A DNA stretch of 8,392 bases. Origin: Desulfobacterales bacterium. GTDB lineage: Bacteria; Desulfobacterota; Desulfobacteria; Desulfobacterales; Desulfobacteraceae. Positions within the stretch are counted from its first letter, which is position 1. Every line of letters starts with the position of its first letter. The stretch spans positions 1 to 8,392 of the forward strand of contig JAKSBB010000424.1 of assembly GCA_022361315.1 (NCBI GenBank), written 5' to 3'. Shown piece by piece: positions 1-6,124 of the stretch. The notes below the pieces were generated by a model that worked only from the letters and a program-made list of their open reading frames with translations, was not told the origin of the DNA and ran no database searches. Position numbers and translations under genes: made by a program.

Positions 1-357
1 GGCACCATGAAATCCTTCCTCGACCGTGCCTTTTTCGTATCCTCGGTCAACGGCGGTCTTTTCCGCCACAAAGTGGGTGCAGCCGTGGCTGCGGTCCGGC
101 GTTCCGGCGGACTTCCCACTGTGGATACTTTAAACCATTACATCAACTATTCTGAGATGGTCATGCCCTCCTCAAACTACTGGAATGTGGCCCATGGGAT
201 GAATCCCGGGGAGATGGAGCAGGATGGTGAAGGCAAACAGATCATGGAAATCCTGGGGCGGAATATGGCCTGGATAATGAAGGTGATTGAGGCGGGTAAG
301 GAACAGGTGCCTGCGCCTGAGGCGCTGCCTAAGACCATGACCAACTTTGTTCGTTAG
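1..357 (+). CDS. Flavodoxin-fold NADPH-dependent FMN reductase family protein, C-terminal part (5' truncated)
   Basis: Only the last ~118 residues are present. The reading frame is open from the first base, and the first Met (base 7) lies inside a conserved family motif (GTMKSFLDRA), so it is not the true start. That motif, followed by KVGAAVAAVRRSGG and a SNYWNVAHG segment with a final helix (GRNMAWIMKVIEAG), matches the C-terminal half of the PF03358 NADPH-dependent FMN reductase / iron-sulfur flavoprotein group. Members bind FMN in the cytoplasm and move electrons from NAD(P)H to quinones, metals or other acceptors. Any cysteine cluster that would mark an iron-sulfur flavoprotein would be in the missing N-terminal half; the visible part contains no cysteine. 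The gene is followed by tandem hairpins, so it is the last gene of its transcript. The family call is fairly firm; the substrate is unknown. Confidence 0.8.
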   Translation, partial: GTMKSFLDRAFFVSSVNGGLFRHKVGAAVAAVRRSGGLPTVDTLNHYINYSEMVMPSSNYWNVAHGMNPGEMEQDGEGKQIMEILGRNMAWIMKVIEAGKEQVPAPEALPKTMTNFVR

Positions 358-365
358 CGACTGCA

Positions 366-387
366 GGGTATTCGGCCAATACCTTTT
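366..387 (+). terminator. Possible weak intrinsic terminator just after the flavin-reductase-like gene
   Basis: GGTATT and AATACC form a perfect 6-bp stem around a 5-base loop (CGGCC), followed at once by TTTT. It begins about ten bases after the TAG stop codon. The stem is short and half A/T, so it is probably weak. It stands in tandem with the much stronger hairpin at 411-446. Confidence 0.35.
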
Positions 388-410
388 GGCAACTAAATAA
401 AAAATAAAAC

Positions 411-446
411 CGGGGGATTGGGCGTTTGCCAATCCCCCGCCTTTTT
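411..446 (+). terminator. Strong rho-independent terminator
   Basis: A perfect 11-bp stem (CGGGGGATTGG paired with CCAATCCCCCG) closes a 7-base loop and is followed by CC and a run of five T. It ends the flavin-reductase-like transcript and insulates the CBS genes. The A-rich stretch on its left side (about 391-409) would give a U-rich tract on the minus strand, so it could also work in the other direction. Confidence 0.93.
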
Positions 447-514
447 GGGAATGAAATATAGCCTTTCAAGCAATAAGGATCTTTGGAATAGACATTCCGG
501 AGAAGGAAAAAGTC

Positions 515-544
515 TTGAACAACCGTATCCGCTTCTCGTATAGT
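515..544 (+). promoter_or_regulatory. Putative sigma70-type promoter of the CBS gene pair
   Basis: TTGAAC (515-520) and TATAGT (539-544) are separated by 18 bases and lie about 35 bases ahead of the ATG at 579, after a strong terminator. AAGTCTTG (510-517) and CAAGACTT (550-557) form an 8-bp inverted repeat that brackets the whole promoter. This could be an operator or could fold in the DNA. Assignment is by consensus match only. Confidence 0.5.
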
Positions 545-578
545 CGATCCAAGACTTAACTCGGTTCGGGAGGTGCCA

Positions 579-1046
579 ATGTTTGCGAAACAAGTAATGA
601 ACACCAGGTTTCATTTTCTCCGCCCCCAGCAGTCAATTGTCGAAGCTATCAGTTTATTCAATACTGTCGGCGAAATAGAAGAAAAAAAAATCTTTGGCAT
701 GATGGTTATCGATGAGGACGATCGGCTGGTGGGGATGTTGTCCATGTTCGATATCCTTTTATATGTAAATCCGAAACACATCGGCATACTCGGAGAGATG
801 GAGGACATCTCACCAAAACCGATTTTTGAAAGCCTGCTTAATCGGGTAAAGAAGGTTTTCGTGGAAGATTTAATGTCTACGATTCTTGTGTCGGTCGAGC
901 CGGATACTCATGTCCTGGTCGTAATGGACACAATGGTTAAAAAGCATGTCCGGCGGCTGCCCGTTGTCGATAATGGGAAAGTGGTGGGTATTTTGTACCG
1001 TTCGGACCTGTTTAACTATTTAATGGGCGAAATATTGGATCACTAA
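579..1046 (+). CDS. Two-CBS-domain protein
   Basis: A 155-residue soluble protein made almost entirely of a Bateman module. CBS1 covers about residues 3-62 and starts with FAKQVMNTR. CBS2 covers about 92-150 and contains VEDLMSTILVSVEPDTHV and HVRRLPVVDNGKVVGILYRSDL, a textbook CBS signature. CBS pairs bind adenosine nucleotides (AMP, ATP, SAM) and act as energy or ligand sensors. No effector domain is attached, so it probably acts through a partner protein. I chose ATG 579 because GGGAGG (568-573) sits five bases upstream; a GTG at 573 in the same frame would overlap that ribosome site. The next gene, also CBS-only, begins 14 bases after the stop, so the two are very likely co-transcribed and may form a complex. 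Partner and ligand are unknown. Confidence 0.87.
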   Translation: MFAKQVMNTRFHFLRPQQSIVEAISLFNTVGEIEEKKIFGMMVIDEDDRLVGMLSMFDILLYVNPKHIGILGEMEDISPKPIFESLLNRVKKVFVEDLMSTILVSVEPDTHVLVVMDTMVKKHVRRLPVVDNGKVVGILYRSDLFNYLMGEILDH

Positions 1047-1060
1047 AAGAGCGTGTACTT

Positions 1061-1945
1061 ATGCCTGTATTCAAAAAACGGAGCGTGATTAAAGGCATTC
1101 GTGTTAAAGAAGCCATGCAGAGGCACGTGGTTCAATTGCCGGGTGAAATCTCTATTCGGCAGTGCATTCGACACATTATAAAATTCAAGACGAATGCAGT
1201 TCTGGTGACCGGTGCTGAAGGCGAACCGCTAGGTGTGGTATCCAAGACAGATATTATGGGCTCATTTTATGCGGCACTTCCTGCGGACACCCGGATTTCG
1301 GATATTATGGTGGGGCCGCCCTATGTCTGCAACGAAGATGATAGTCTTGAAACTGCCATAGACCGGATGCAGCGTCTTGTCATCCATCAGCTATACGTCC
1401 AGTCTTCAACCACGATGGAAATCACAGGGCAAATCGCCTATTCAGATATCGTGGGGCTACTCTATCGCTATTGCAGACAATGCGTGAAAAGTGGGAGGTG
1501 CGCGAAGAGGCTCACCCACAAAAAGATTCCCCGGTTAATCGTGGCGGAGGTCATGACCGGAGACGTCGCCTCCTGTCATGCCGTAAGCCCCATAAGCGAA
1601 GTAATTGAAATCCTGTCGGAAAAGAGAATGGGAGCCGTTCGTATAAAGAATGAAATGAGTGCCCATATTGGTATTGTTTCCAAAACCGATCTTATACTCG
1701 GCTATATCCGGGGAATAACTCTTGATGAATCCGCCCTTTCTATAATGAATTCTCCTGTGACCTGCTGCAGGTCCGGGGATAAGTTATCACATGCTATTCA
1801 GCAGATGCTATTGTTTGATATCCAACGAATCTTTGTAACAAACAACAATGGCTCGGTTGAAGGGGTGCTCTCCCTTTCTGATGCAACCCGATTCAGATCA
1901 GGCACCTGCCGGGCCTGCGCTGCAGGGCAGATTCTGGCTGACTAA
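1061..1945 (+). CDS. Four-CBS-domain protein with cysteine clusters
   Basis: A 294-residue protein with two tandem Bateman modules. The CBS repeats lie at about residues 13-72, 78-136, 159-217 and 226-280. The first and third align with each other (both carry a GVVSKTD/GIVSKTD strand-helix junction), which indicates an internal duplication of a two-CBS unit. The two halves are joined by a basic segment holding C138-x2-C141-x5-C147 (CRQCVKSGRC). The protein ends just after a second motif, C283-x2-C286 (GTCRACAAG), and a CC pair lies at 235-236. The cysteines could bind a metal or Fe-S cluster, or form redox-switchable disulfides; this is inference. CBS modules usually bind adenine nucleotides. 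There is no membrane segment and no attached catalytic domain. The ribosome site is weak (AAGAG at 1047-1051), which suggests translational coupling to the two-CBS gene 14 bases upstream. The gene converges on the tRNA-Sec gene. Confidence 0.87.
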   Translation: MPVFKKRSVIKGIRVKEAMQRHVVQLPGEISIRQCIRHIIKFKTNAVLVTGAEGEPLGVVSKTDIMGSFYAALPADTRISDIMVGPPYVCNEDDSLETAIDRMQRLVIHQLYVQSSTTMEITGQIAYSDIVGLLYRYCRQCVKSGRCAKRLTHKKIPRLIVAEVMTGDVASCHAVSPISEVIEILSEKRMGAVRIKNEMSAHIGIVSKTDLILGYIRGITLDESALSIMNSPVTCCRSGDKLSHAIQQMLLFDIQRIFVTNNNGSVEGVLSLSDATRFRSGTCRACAAGQILAD

Positions 1946-2022
1946 TACGCACTGCATGTAACGTGTTGTTTGGGGAATGTCTTGCAAGTTGGCTGAAAAC
2001 TTTAGGGGGAGAGGGAGTATTG

Positions 2023-2120
2023 TGGCGGAAGCACATGGGAATCGAACCCACCCGAGACGGTTCTAGCGCCTCACATCGGATTTGAAGTCCGAGGGCCCCA
2101 CCAGTGAGCCGCGTGCTTCC
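2023..2120 (-). tRNA. selC: tRNA-Sec (UCA anticodon), selenocysteine tRNA
   Basis: Read on the minus strand, an 8-bp acceptor stem (GGAAGCAC with GTGCTTCC) encloses a long tRNA. The anticodon stem TCGGA/TCCGA holds the loop CTTCAAA with anticodon TCA (bases 2085-2083), which decodes UGA. A long variable arm (AGGCGCTAGAACCGTCTCGG region) and a T arm with TTCGATT follow. The discriminator is G (2026) and the CCA end is encoded (2025-2023). The 8-bp acceptor, 5-bp anticodon stem, large variable arm and near identity of the anticodon arm with E. coli selC make this a bacterial tRNA-Sec. The charged tRNA is first seryl-tRNA, converted by SelA and delivered by SelB at in-frame UGA codons followed by a SECIS element. 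Neither selA nor selB is in the window. Its presence shows that the organism makes selenoproteins. Confidence 0.97.
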
Positions 2121-2140
2121 TCACAAAATCAGATCCCATA

Positions 2141-2168
2141 AATATAACGTTGCCGCCGGTTTTGTCAA
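2141..2168 (-). promoter_or_regulatory. Promoter of tRNA-Sec
   Basis: On the minus strand a perfect -35 box TTGACA (2168-2163) and a -10 box TATATT (2146-2141) are separated by 16 bases. The expected start point is near 2134, about 14 bases before the mature tRNA 5' end at 2120, which is the usual layout for a bacterial tRNA gene. The match to consensus is 11 of 12. Confidence 0.75.
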
Positions 2169-2307
2169 CGGATATCGGGGGAATAATGCCTGGTAAAATT
2201 CAGTCTCCGTAGCCTTCTTTCCATCCATAAGGTTATCTGAGAATAGCAATTCCTATCTATATTAGAAGGTTGGGGCACCAAGCTCACCGCAGATAGAAAA
2301 CGATAAA

Positions 2308-2859
2308 TCAGTTCTTCTTTTTCCGCCGTCTCTTCTTTTTTTTCTTCTTTCTCCGCGGCCGCTGCTTGATTTTCCGGCGGATTCTCCGGGTTCTGCTCTT
2401 CAGCTTTGAGGCAATGGGCGCCTGGTACCGCTTGAACAGCCAGTACACGGGGAAAAAGGAAAAGAACCCGAGTGGAAGGCCCACAATAATGCCCCCCAGA
2501 GTCATGGCCCCGAAAATAGCCGGGGCTTTTTGAATCAGGTGGATCAGGGTGTCCATGGACGGCTGCTCAGGCAACTTGAAAGCATTTTCCATCCCCAACA
2601 CTTTAACGCCAACCATATAGGTCAGGCCGTAAATCACAGGGGCGGTGACGGGATTGGTGAGCTGAACGCCGATCATGGCGGAGATCTTGCTCCATTTGAA
2701 CAGGGAGGCCACAAAGGCGGCGATGATCATCTGGACGCCCATGGTGGGGCTGAATCCCAGAAAAATGCCCAAAGCGAATCCCAGGGCAATCTCTCTGGGG
2801 GTACCTCTCATCTTCAGGAATCTGGTATATAGTGTCTTGAGTCTCTCTTTGAGTGTCAT
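2308..2859 (-). CDS. DUF2062 membrane protein with highly basic C-terminal tail
   Basis: A 183-residue inner-membrane protein. The N-terminal part fits the DUF2062 family: a short amphipathic lead, then GTPREIALGFALGIFLGFSPTMGVQ and the conserved QLTNPVTAPVIYG motif (residues 66-78). Hydrophobic membrane segments lie at about 22-55, 62-90 and 114-142. The family has no settled biochemical role. The oddity is the tail: of residues 152-183, 24 of 32 are Lys or Arg, including six consecutive Lys (171-176), encoded by a purine-rich low-complexity stretch. The tail should be cytoplasmic by the positive-inside rule and could touch nucleic acid, ribosomes or acidic phospholipid. The start is ATG 2859; no other in-frame start was found just upstream, and the preceding GACAGG is unusually close to it. 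The gene is divergent from the Lon-type gene and ends in TGA. The family call is firm, the function unknown. Confidence 0.88.
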   Translation of the reverse strand: MTLKERLKTLYTRFLKMRGTPREIALGFALGIFLGFSPTMGVQMIIAAFVASLFKWSKISAMIGVQLTNPVTAPVIYGLTYMVGVKVLGMENAFKLPEQPSMDTLIHLIQKAPAIFGAMTLGGIIVGLPLGFFSFFPVYWLFKRYQAPIASKLKSRTRRIRRKIKQRPRRKKKKKKRRRKKKN

Positions 2860-2875
2860 CCTGTCTCTGCTGACC

Positions 2876-2889
2876 GGCCCCTCGGGGCC
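2876..2889. repeat. GC-rich perfect palindrome in the divergent intergenic region
   Basis: GGCCCC and GGGGCC flank TC, about 17 bases ahead of the DUF2062 start codon and therefore inside its likely 5' leader. It could form a tight hairpin in the leader or serve as a protein-binding site. A second small element, the palindrome GTGTACAC (2923-2930), lies farther toward the Lon-type gene. I could not pick a convincing promoter for either gene in 2860-3044. Confidence 0.45.
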
Positions 2890-3044
2890 ATGGTGTTGGG
2901 AACTCTCTGTTGCTACGGGTCTGTGTACACGCTAACAGATATGCGGGGACCGCGCAACCGGCGCCTTGTTTTTACCCCGGGATGCTGGTATGAGTCAAAA
3001 GTACGTTGTTTCCGTTCCCAGATCATCCGTTACAGGAGTAAAAC

Positions 3045-5432
3045 ATGTCTGATACCTTTGAATTGACCCCTGCCGACCTCACCCGGCAATGTGCTGACGA
3101 TCCCTTTGATTTTGAGTCCACTGCCGACCTTGAACCGTTGGATCGCGTGATTGGGCAGCGTCGCGCCATTGAGGCCATAGATTTTGGTCTGAACATGAAG
3201 GGGCCGGGATACCATATCTTTGTGACCGGGCCGGAAGGCACCGGAAAAAGTACCATTATCAGGGATATTCTCACCGGTCACGCTGCCGGCATGGATACCC
3301 CGGCAGATCTGTGCATGGTCAATAATTTTGATGATGAGTCCTGCCCCAGGGTTTTTGAGATGCCGGCGGGGACGGCGGTGTTCTTTGCCCGCCGCATGGT
3401 GCGGTTCATTGAGAATATCCGGGGGAAGCTGCCCCGAACCCTGGCCTCCCAGCCCTTTCAGGAACGGCAGGCGGCGCTGCGTAAAAACTTGGCGGATCAG
3501 CAGCAGGCACTTTTCTCACGGGTTGAAGAGGCCGCAGGAAAAATGGGCGTGGGCATCGTCAAAACCGAGCAGGGCTTCCAGCCTGTTCCAATGGCCGAGG
3601 GGAAACCCGTGCCACCGGAGGTGTTTCAGTCTTATGAGCCGGAGGAAAAGGCGGCCATTCAGGCCCGGCTCCAGGATGTCCACCAGAAGATGGCGGAAAC
3701 CATGAAGGAGACCCGGCAGCAGGCACAGGAAATGAAAGAGACCCTCAGCCGCATGGCGGAAGCCGCAGCAGACAATCTCCTGAGTGAAGAAATCGCACTC
3801 GCCTTTTCCGATTTTTATGAAAAGCCCAAAGTCCGGCAGTTTTTGGATGAGGTGCGGCAGGATATGAAGGACAATCTGCCGTTGCTGCTTAAGTTGTTGG
3901 GCTCAGATGAGGAGCAAACTGAGAAAACGGATAGTCTCCAGGCCTTTTTTGACGGGCGCTACGAAGTAAACGTCTTGATGGACCGCCGGGGGACCAAAGG
4001 CGCTCCGGTGATCTTCGAGCTGAACCCCACTTATCACAATCTGTTCGGGAAAATAGAGAAGATGGCGGTACCCGGGGCTGCCGTGTCGGATTTTACCATG
4101 GTGCAGGCAGGCGCCCTGCTCAGGGCGCACCGCGGATTCCTGGTGCTGGAAGTGGACGCCCTGGTCCGCCAGCCGTTGATCTGGGAAACCTTGAAAACCA
4201 CCCTGCAAAGCCGGAAACTGACAATCCAGGATATGCCGGACCAACCCGGTTTATTTGCCACGGCTCTGAAACCCGAGCCCATTCCCGTGGACGTGAAAGT
4301 GGTTCTTGTGGGCAGTTATGATGTTTTCCGGGCCCTTCAGGGGGCGGATCCCAAGTTCAATAAGATTTTCCAGGTCCGGGCGGACTTCGACCATGAGGCG
4401 GATGTCACCACGGATTCATTGATGAACTATGCCAGGTTTGTGGCCGGGGTTTGCAAAAACCACAACCTGAAACCCTTTTCCCCAGTTGGGGTGGCAGCCG
4501 TGGTGGCCCACGGCAATCGCCTTGCCGAAGACCAGCGCAAACTCTCACTTCGGTTTGGTAAGGTGTTGAGCGTCATTAAGGAGGCGGATTACTGGGCCTC
4601 CGCAGACGGGGTGGAAATCATCGACGACATCCATGTGGAAAAGGCGCTCGACGCCTACCGCTTCCGCCATAATCTCTACGAGGAAAAGGTGCAGGAACGG
4701 TACGACGATAACTCCATCCTCCTGGACGTTACGGGCCAGGTGGTGGGGCAGGTGAATGCCCTGGCCGTATACCAGATCGGGGAAATCGCCTTTGGCAGGC
4801 CCTCCCGGATCACGGCGGAATCCTTCATGGGCAAACCCGGCATCGTCAATGTGGAGCATGAGGCTGATATGTCCGGCCAGACCCACGACAAGGGGGTGAT
4901 GATCGTGGCCGGCTACCTGGGGCGGATGTTCGCCCAGATGCATCCCTTAAGTGTTTCCGTCAGCATTACATTTGAGCAAAGCTACTCCGGTATTGACGGG
5001 GACTCTGCCTCATCCACCGAGCTGTACGCCGTGCTGTCCAGCCTCTCCGGTTGCCCCATCCGCCAGGGCATCGCCGTGACCGGTTCCGTGAACCAGAAGG
5101 GGGAAATCCAGTCCATCGGCGGGGTGAATGAAAAGATAGAAGGCTTCTTTGATGTCTGCCTGAAAAAAGGCCTCACCGGAGATCAGGGGGTGATGATCCC
5201 TGCATCCAATGTCAACAACCTTATACTGCGCAGGGATGTGATTGAAGCCGTTGAGCAGGGCCGTTTCCATATTTACAGGGTGTCCACCATTGGCCAGGGT
5301 ATCCAAGTGCTCACGGGGATGGCCGCCGGTGAACCGGATGACCAGAACAATTTCCCGGCCGATACCGTTTTCGGAAGGGCCCAGAATAAGCTCAAAAGCT
5401 TCCACGTCCGTTCCGTGAAGTATTGCAAATAA
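3045..5432 (+). CDS. ATP-dependent Lon-family protease (AAA_32 / LonB-LonC type)
   Basis: A 795-residue cytoplasmic AAA+ protease. It lacks the classical Lon N-domain and begins with the ATPase part: VIGQRRAIEAIDFGLNM, then Walker A GPEGTGKS (residues 62-69). A long charged helical insert (about 130-250, rich in Glu, Gln, Lys and Ala, probably coiled coil) splits the ATPase domain, as in the PF13654 (AAA_32) group. A Walker B-like strand, GFLVLEVDAL, is at 364-373. The C-terminal protease domain (about 560-765) holds the catalytic Ser654 in DGDSASST and Lys697 in GGVNEKIEG, the Ser-Lys dyad of Lon peptidases, so it should be active. Family members degrade misfolded or regulatory proteins using ATP. 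ATG 3045 is preceded by AGGAG (3034-3038). A small Rossmann-type gene begins 12 bases after the stop and is probably co-transcribed. It differs from the housekeeping LonA architecture and could be a second Lon in this genome. Confidence 0.93.
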   Translation: MSDTFELTPADLTRQCADDPFDFESTADLEPLDRVIGQRRAIEAIDFGLNMKGPGYHIFVTGPEGTGKSTIIRDILTGHAAGMDTPADLCMVNNFDDESCPRVFEMPAGTAVFFARRMVRFIENIRGKLPRTLASQPFQERQAALRKNLADQQQALFSRVEEAAGKMGVGIVKTEQGFQPVPMAEGKPVPPEVFQSYEPEEKAAIQARLQDVHQKMAETMKETRQQAQEMKETLSRMAEAAADNLLSEEIALAFSDFYEKPKVRQFLDEVRQDMKDNLPLLLKLLGSDEEQTEKTDSLQAFFDGRYEVNVLMDRRGTKGAPVIFELNPTYHNLFGKIEKMAVPGAAVSDFTMVQAGALLRAHRGFLVLEVDALVRQPLIWETLKTTLQSRKLTIQDMPDQPGLFATALKPEPIPVDVKVVLVGSYDVFRALQGADPKFNKIFQVRADFDHEADVTTDSLMNYARFVAGVCKNHNLKPFSPVGVAAVVAHGNRLAEDQRKLSLRFGKVLSVIKEADYWASADGVEIIDDIHVEKALDAYRFRHNLYEEKVQERYDDNSILLDVTGQVVGQVNALAVYQIGEIAFGRPSRITAESFMGKPGIVNVEHEADMSGQTHDKGVMIVAGYLGRMFAQMHPLSVSVSITFEQSYSGIDGDSASSTELYAVLSSLSGCPIRQGIAVTGSVNQKGEIQSIGGVNEKIEGFFDVCLKKGLTGDQGVMIPASNVNNLILRRDVIEAVEQGRFHIYRVSTIGQGIQVLTGMAAGEPDDQNNFPADTVFGRAQNKLKSFHVRSVKYCK

Positions 5433-5444
5433 GGGAGAAATCCT

Positions 5445-6113
5445 ATGGGAGATATCAGGGAGCACATCTGGATCATCGGTGCAGGGAAGTTCGGTCTGCG
5501 GGCGGCCCTGTGGCTGAACCGGCAGAAGGACAGGTCCTTTGATATCACCATGGTGGACCTGGACCGGGAGAGTCTGACCGAGGCTGAAGCCCTGGGCTGC
5601 CGGACGCAGCAGGCGGACGCCGTATCATTCCTTCACCACAGTTTAACCAGAAATAACGGTCCCGACTGGGTGGTGCCGGCCGTACCGGTTCACCTGGCCT
5701 TTGAATGGTGCCGGCACCGCCTGGGCCATGAAAGACTGCTGTCCGAACCGTTGCCGGACGGGATTGATGCCTGCCTGCCCAACCCCATGAAAGGGCAGGG
5801 CAGCGACATCTACGTCAGCCACGCCGATTTTTTATGTCCCCCCAATTGCAACGAGCCGGACGACCGGTGCACCAAAACCGGGAAACCCAGGAAAACGGAT
5901 ATGTTCACGCTGCTGGAGCGGGTTTCGTTCCAGGACATTACCCCCTTTGTCATCCAGAGTGTCCAGCTCGGGCCCGGTGTCGGGGGGTATGCCCCGGCGG
6001 CCATGTTTGCCCTCCTGACCCGGCTGGAACACCACCGGGGCCGCTGCTTTGTGGCAACGGCCTGCCGGTGTCACGGGGTGGTGTCCGGCGCCGTTGTATA
6101 CGGATCGGCCTAG
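5445..6113 (+). CDS. Rossmann-fold NAD-binding-like protein with cysteine cluster, function unknown
   Basis: A 222-residue protein. The N-terminus is a dinucleotide-binding fold: strand HIWIIGAGKFG (GxGxxG at residues 12-17), a helix, and a second strand ending in an acidic residue (ITMVDLD, 34-40), which suggests NAD(H) rather than NADP, as in TrkA-N-like domains. The rest matches no family I can name with confidence. It contains CPPNC (131-135) with a third cysteine at 142, in a segment rich in Pro and charged residues, then a C-terminal CFVATACRC (201-209). These could ligate an Fe-S cluster or zinc. A glycine-rich QLGPGVGGYAPAAMFAL segment (175-191) lies between. There are no clear membrane helices. 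The start is ATG 5445 with GGGAG (5433-5437) placed immediately after the Lon stop codon, indicating an operon and probable coupling. A role linked to the protease, as redox or NAD sensor or adaptor, is speculation. Confidence 0.82.
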   Translation: MGDIREHIWIIGAGKFGLRAALWLNRQKDRSFDITMVDLDRESLTEAEALGCRTQQADAVSFLHHSLTRNNGPDWVVPAVPVHLAFEWCRHRLGHERLLSEPLPDGIDACLPNPMKGQGSDIYVSHADFLCPPNCNEPDDRCTKTGKPRKTDMFTLLERVSFQDITPFVIQSVQLGPGVGGYAPAAMFALLTRLEHHRGRCFVATACRCHGVVSGAVVYGSA

Positions 6114-6124
6114 CAAACAGAAAA

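Larger units (their letters stand above)
1946..2307. other. 362-base region without protein genes, holding tRNA-Sec and its promoter
   Basis: Between the stop codons of the four-CBS gene and the DUF2062 gene, the recognisable contents are the tRNA-Sec gene (2023-2120) and its upstream promoter (2141-2168). In 1946-2022 there is no convincing terminator; the 8-base palindrome CTTGCAAG (1981-1988) is too short to call. In 2169-2307 there is an inverted pair CTATCT/AGATAG flanking a small TTGG...CCAA hairpin. I do not regard it as a proven terminator for the DUF2062 gene because no T-run follows on the minus strand. Confidence 0.6.

Noticed and set aside
573..575. GTG at 573 as start of the two-CBS protein
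   Set aside because: It overlaps the GGGAGG ribosome site, whereas ATG 579 is spaced correctly from it.
1946..2022. Integration (att) site or genomic island end at the tRNA-Sec 3' end
   Set aside because: No duplicated tRNA 3' fragment, integrase or mobile-element gene is visible in the window. Only the composition shift hints at it, so it is reported as a low-interest hypothesis and not as a feature.
2308..2310. TGA stop of the DUF2062 gene read as selenocysteine, given the nearby tRNA-Sec
   Set aside because: Read-through adds only a few codons before another TGA, no SECIS-like hairpin with conserved context is visible, and the family is not known for selenocysteine.
2964..2993. TTGTTT...TATGAG as promoter of the Lon-type gene
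   Set aside because: Both boxes match the consensus poorly, and similar weak pairs are expected by chance in a 185-base interval.
3328..3705. A 125-codon open frame inside the protease gene
   Set aside because: Its translation is dominated by Arg, Ser, Pro and Trp, typical of an out-of-frame reading of a GC-rich gene, and the overlapping protease frame is intact and conserved.
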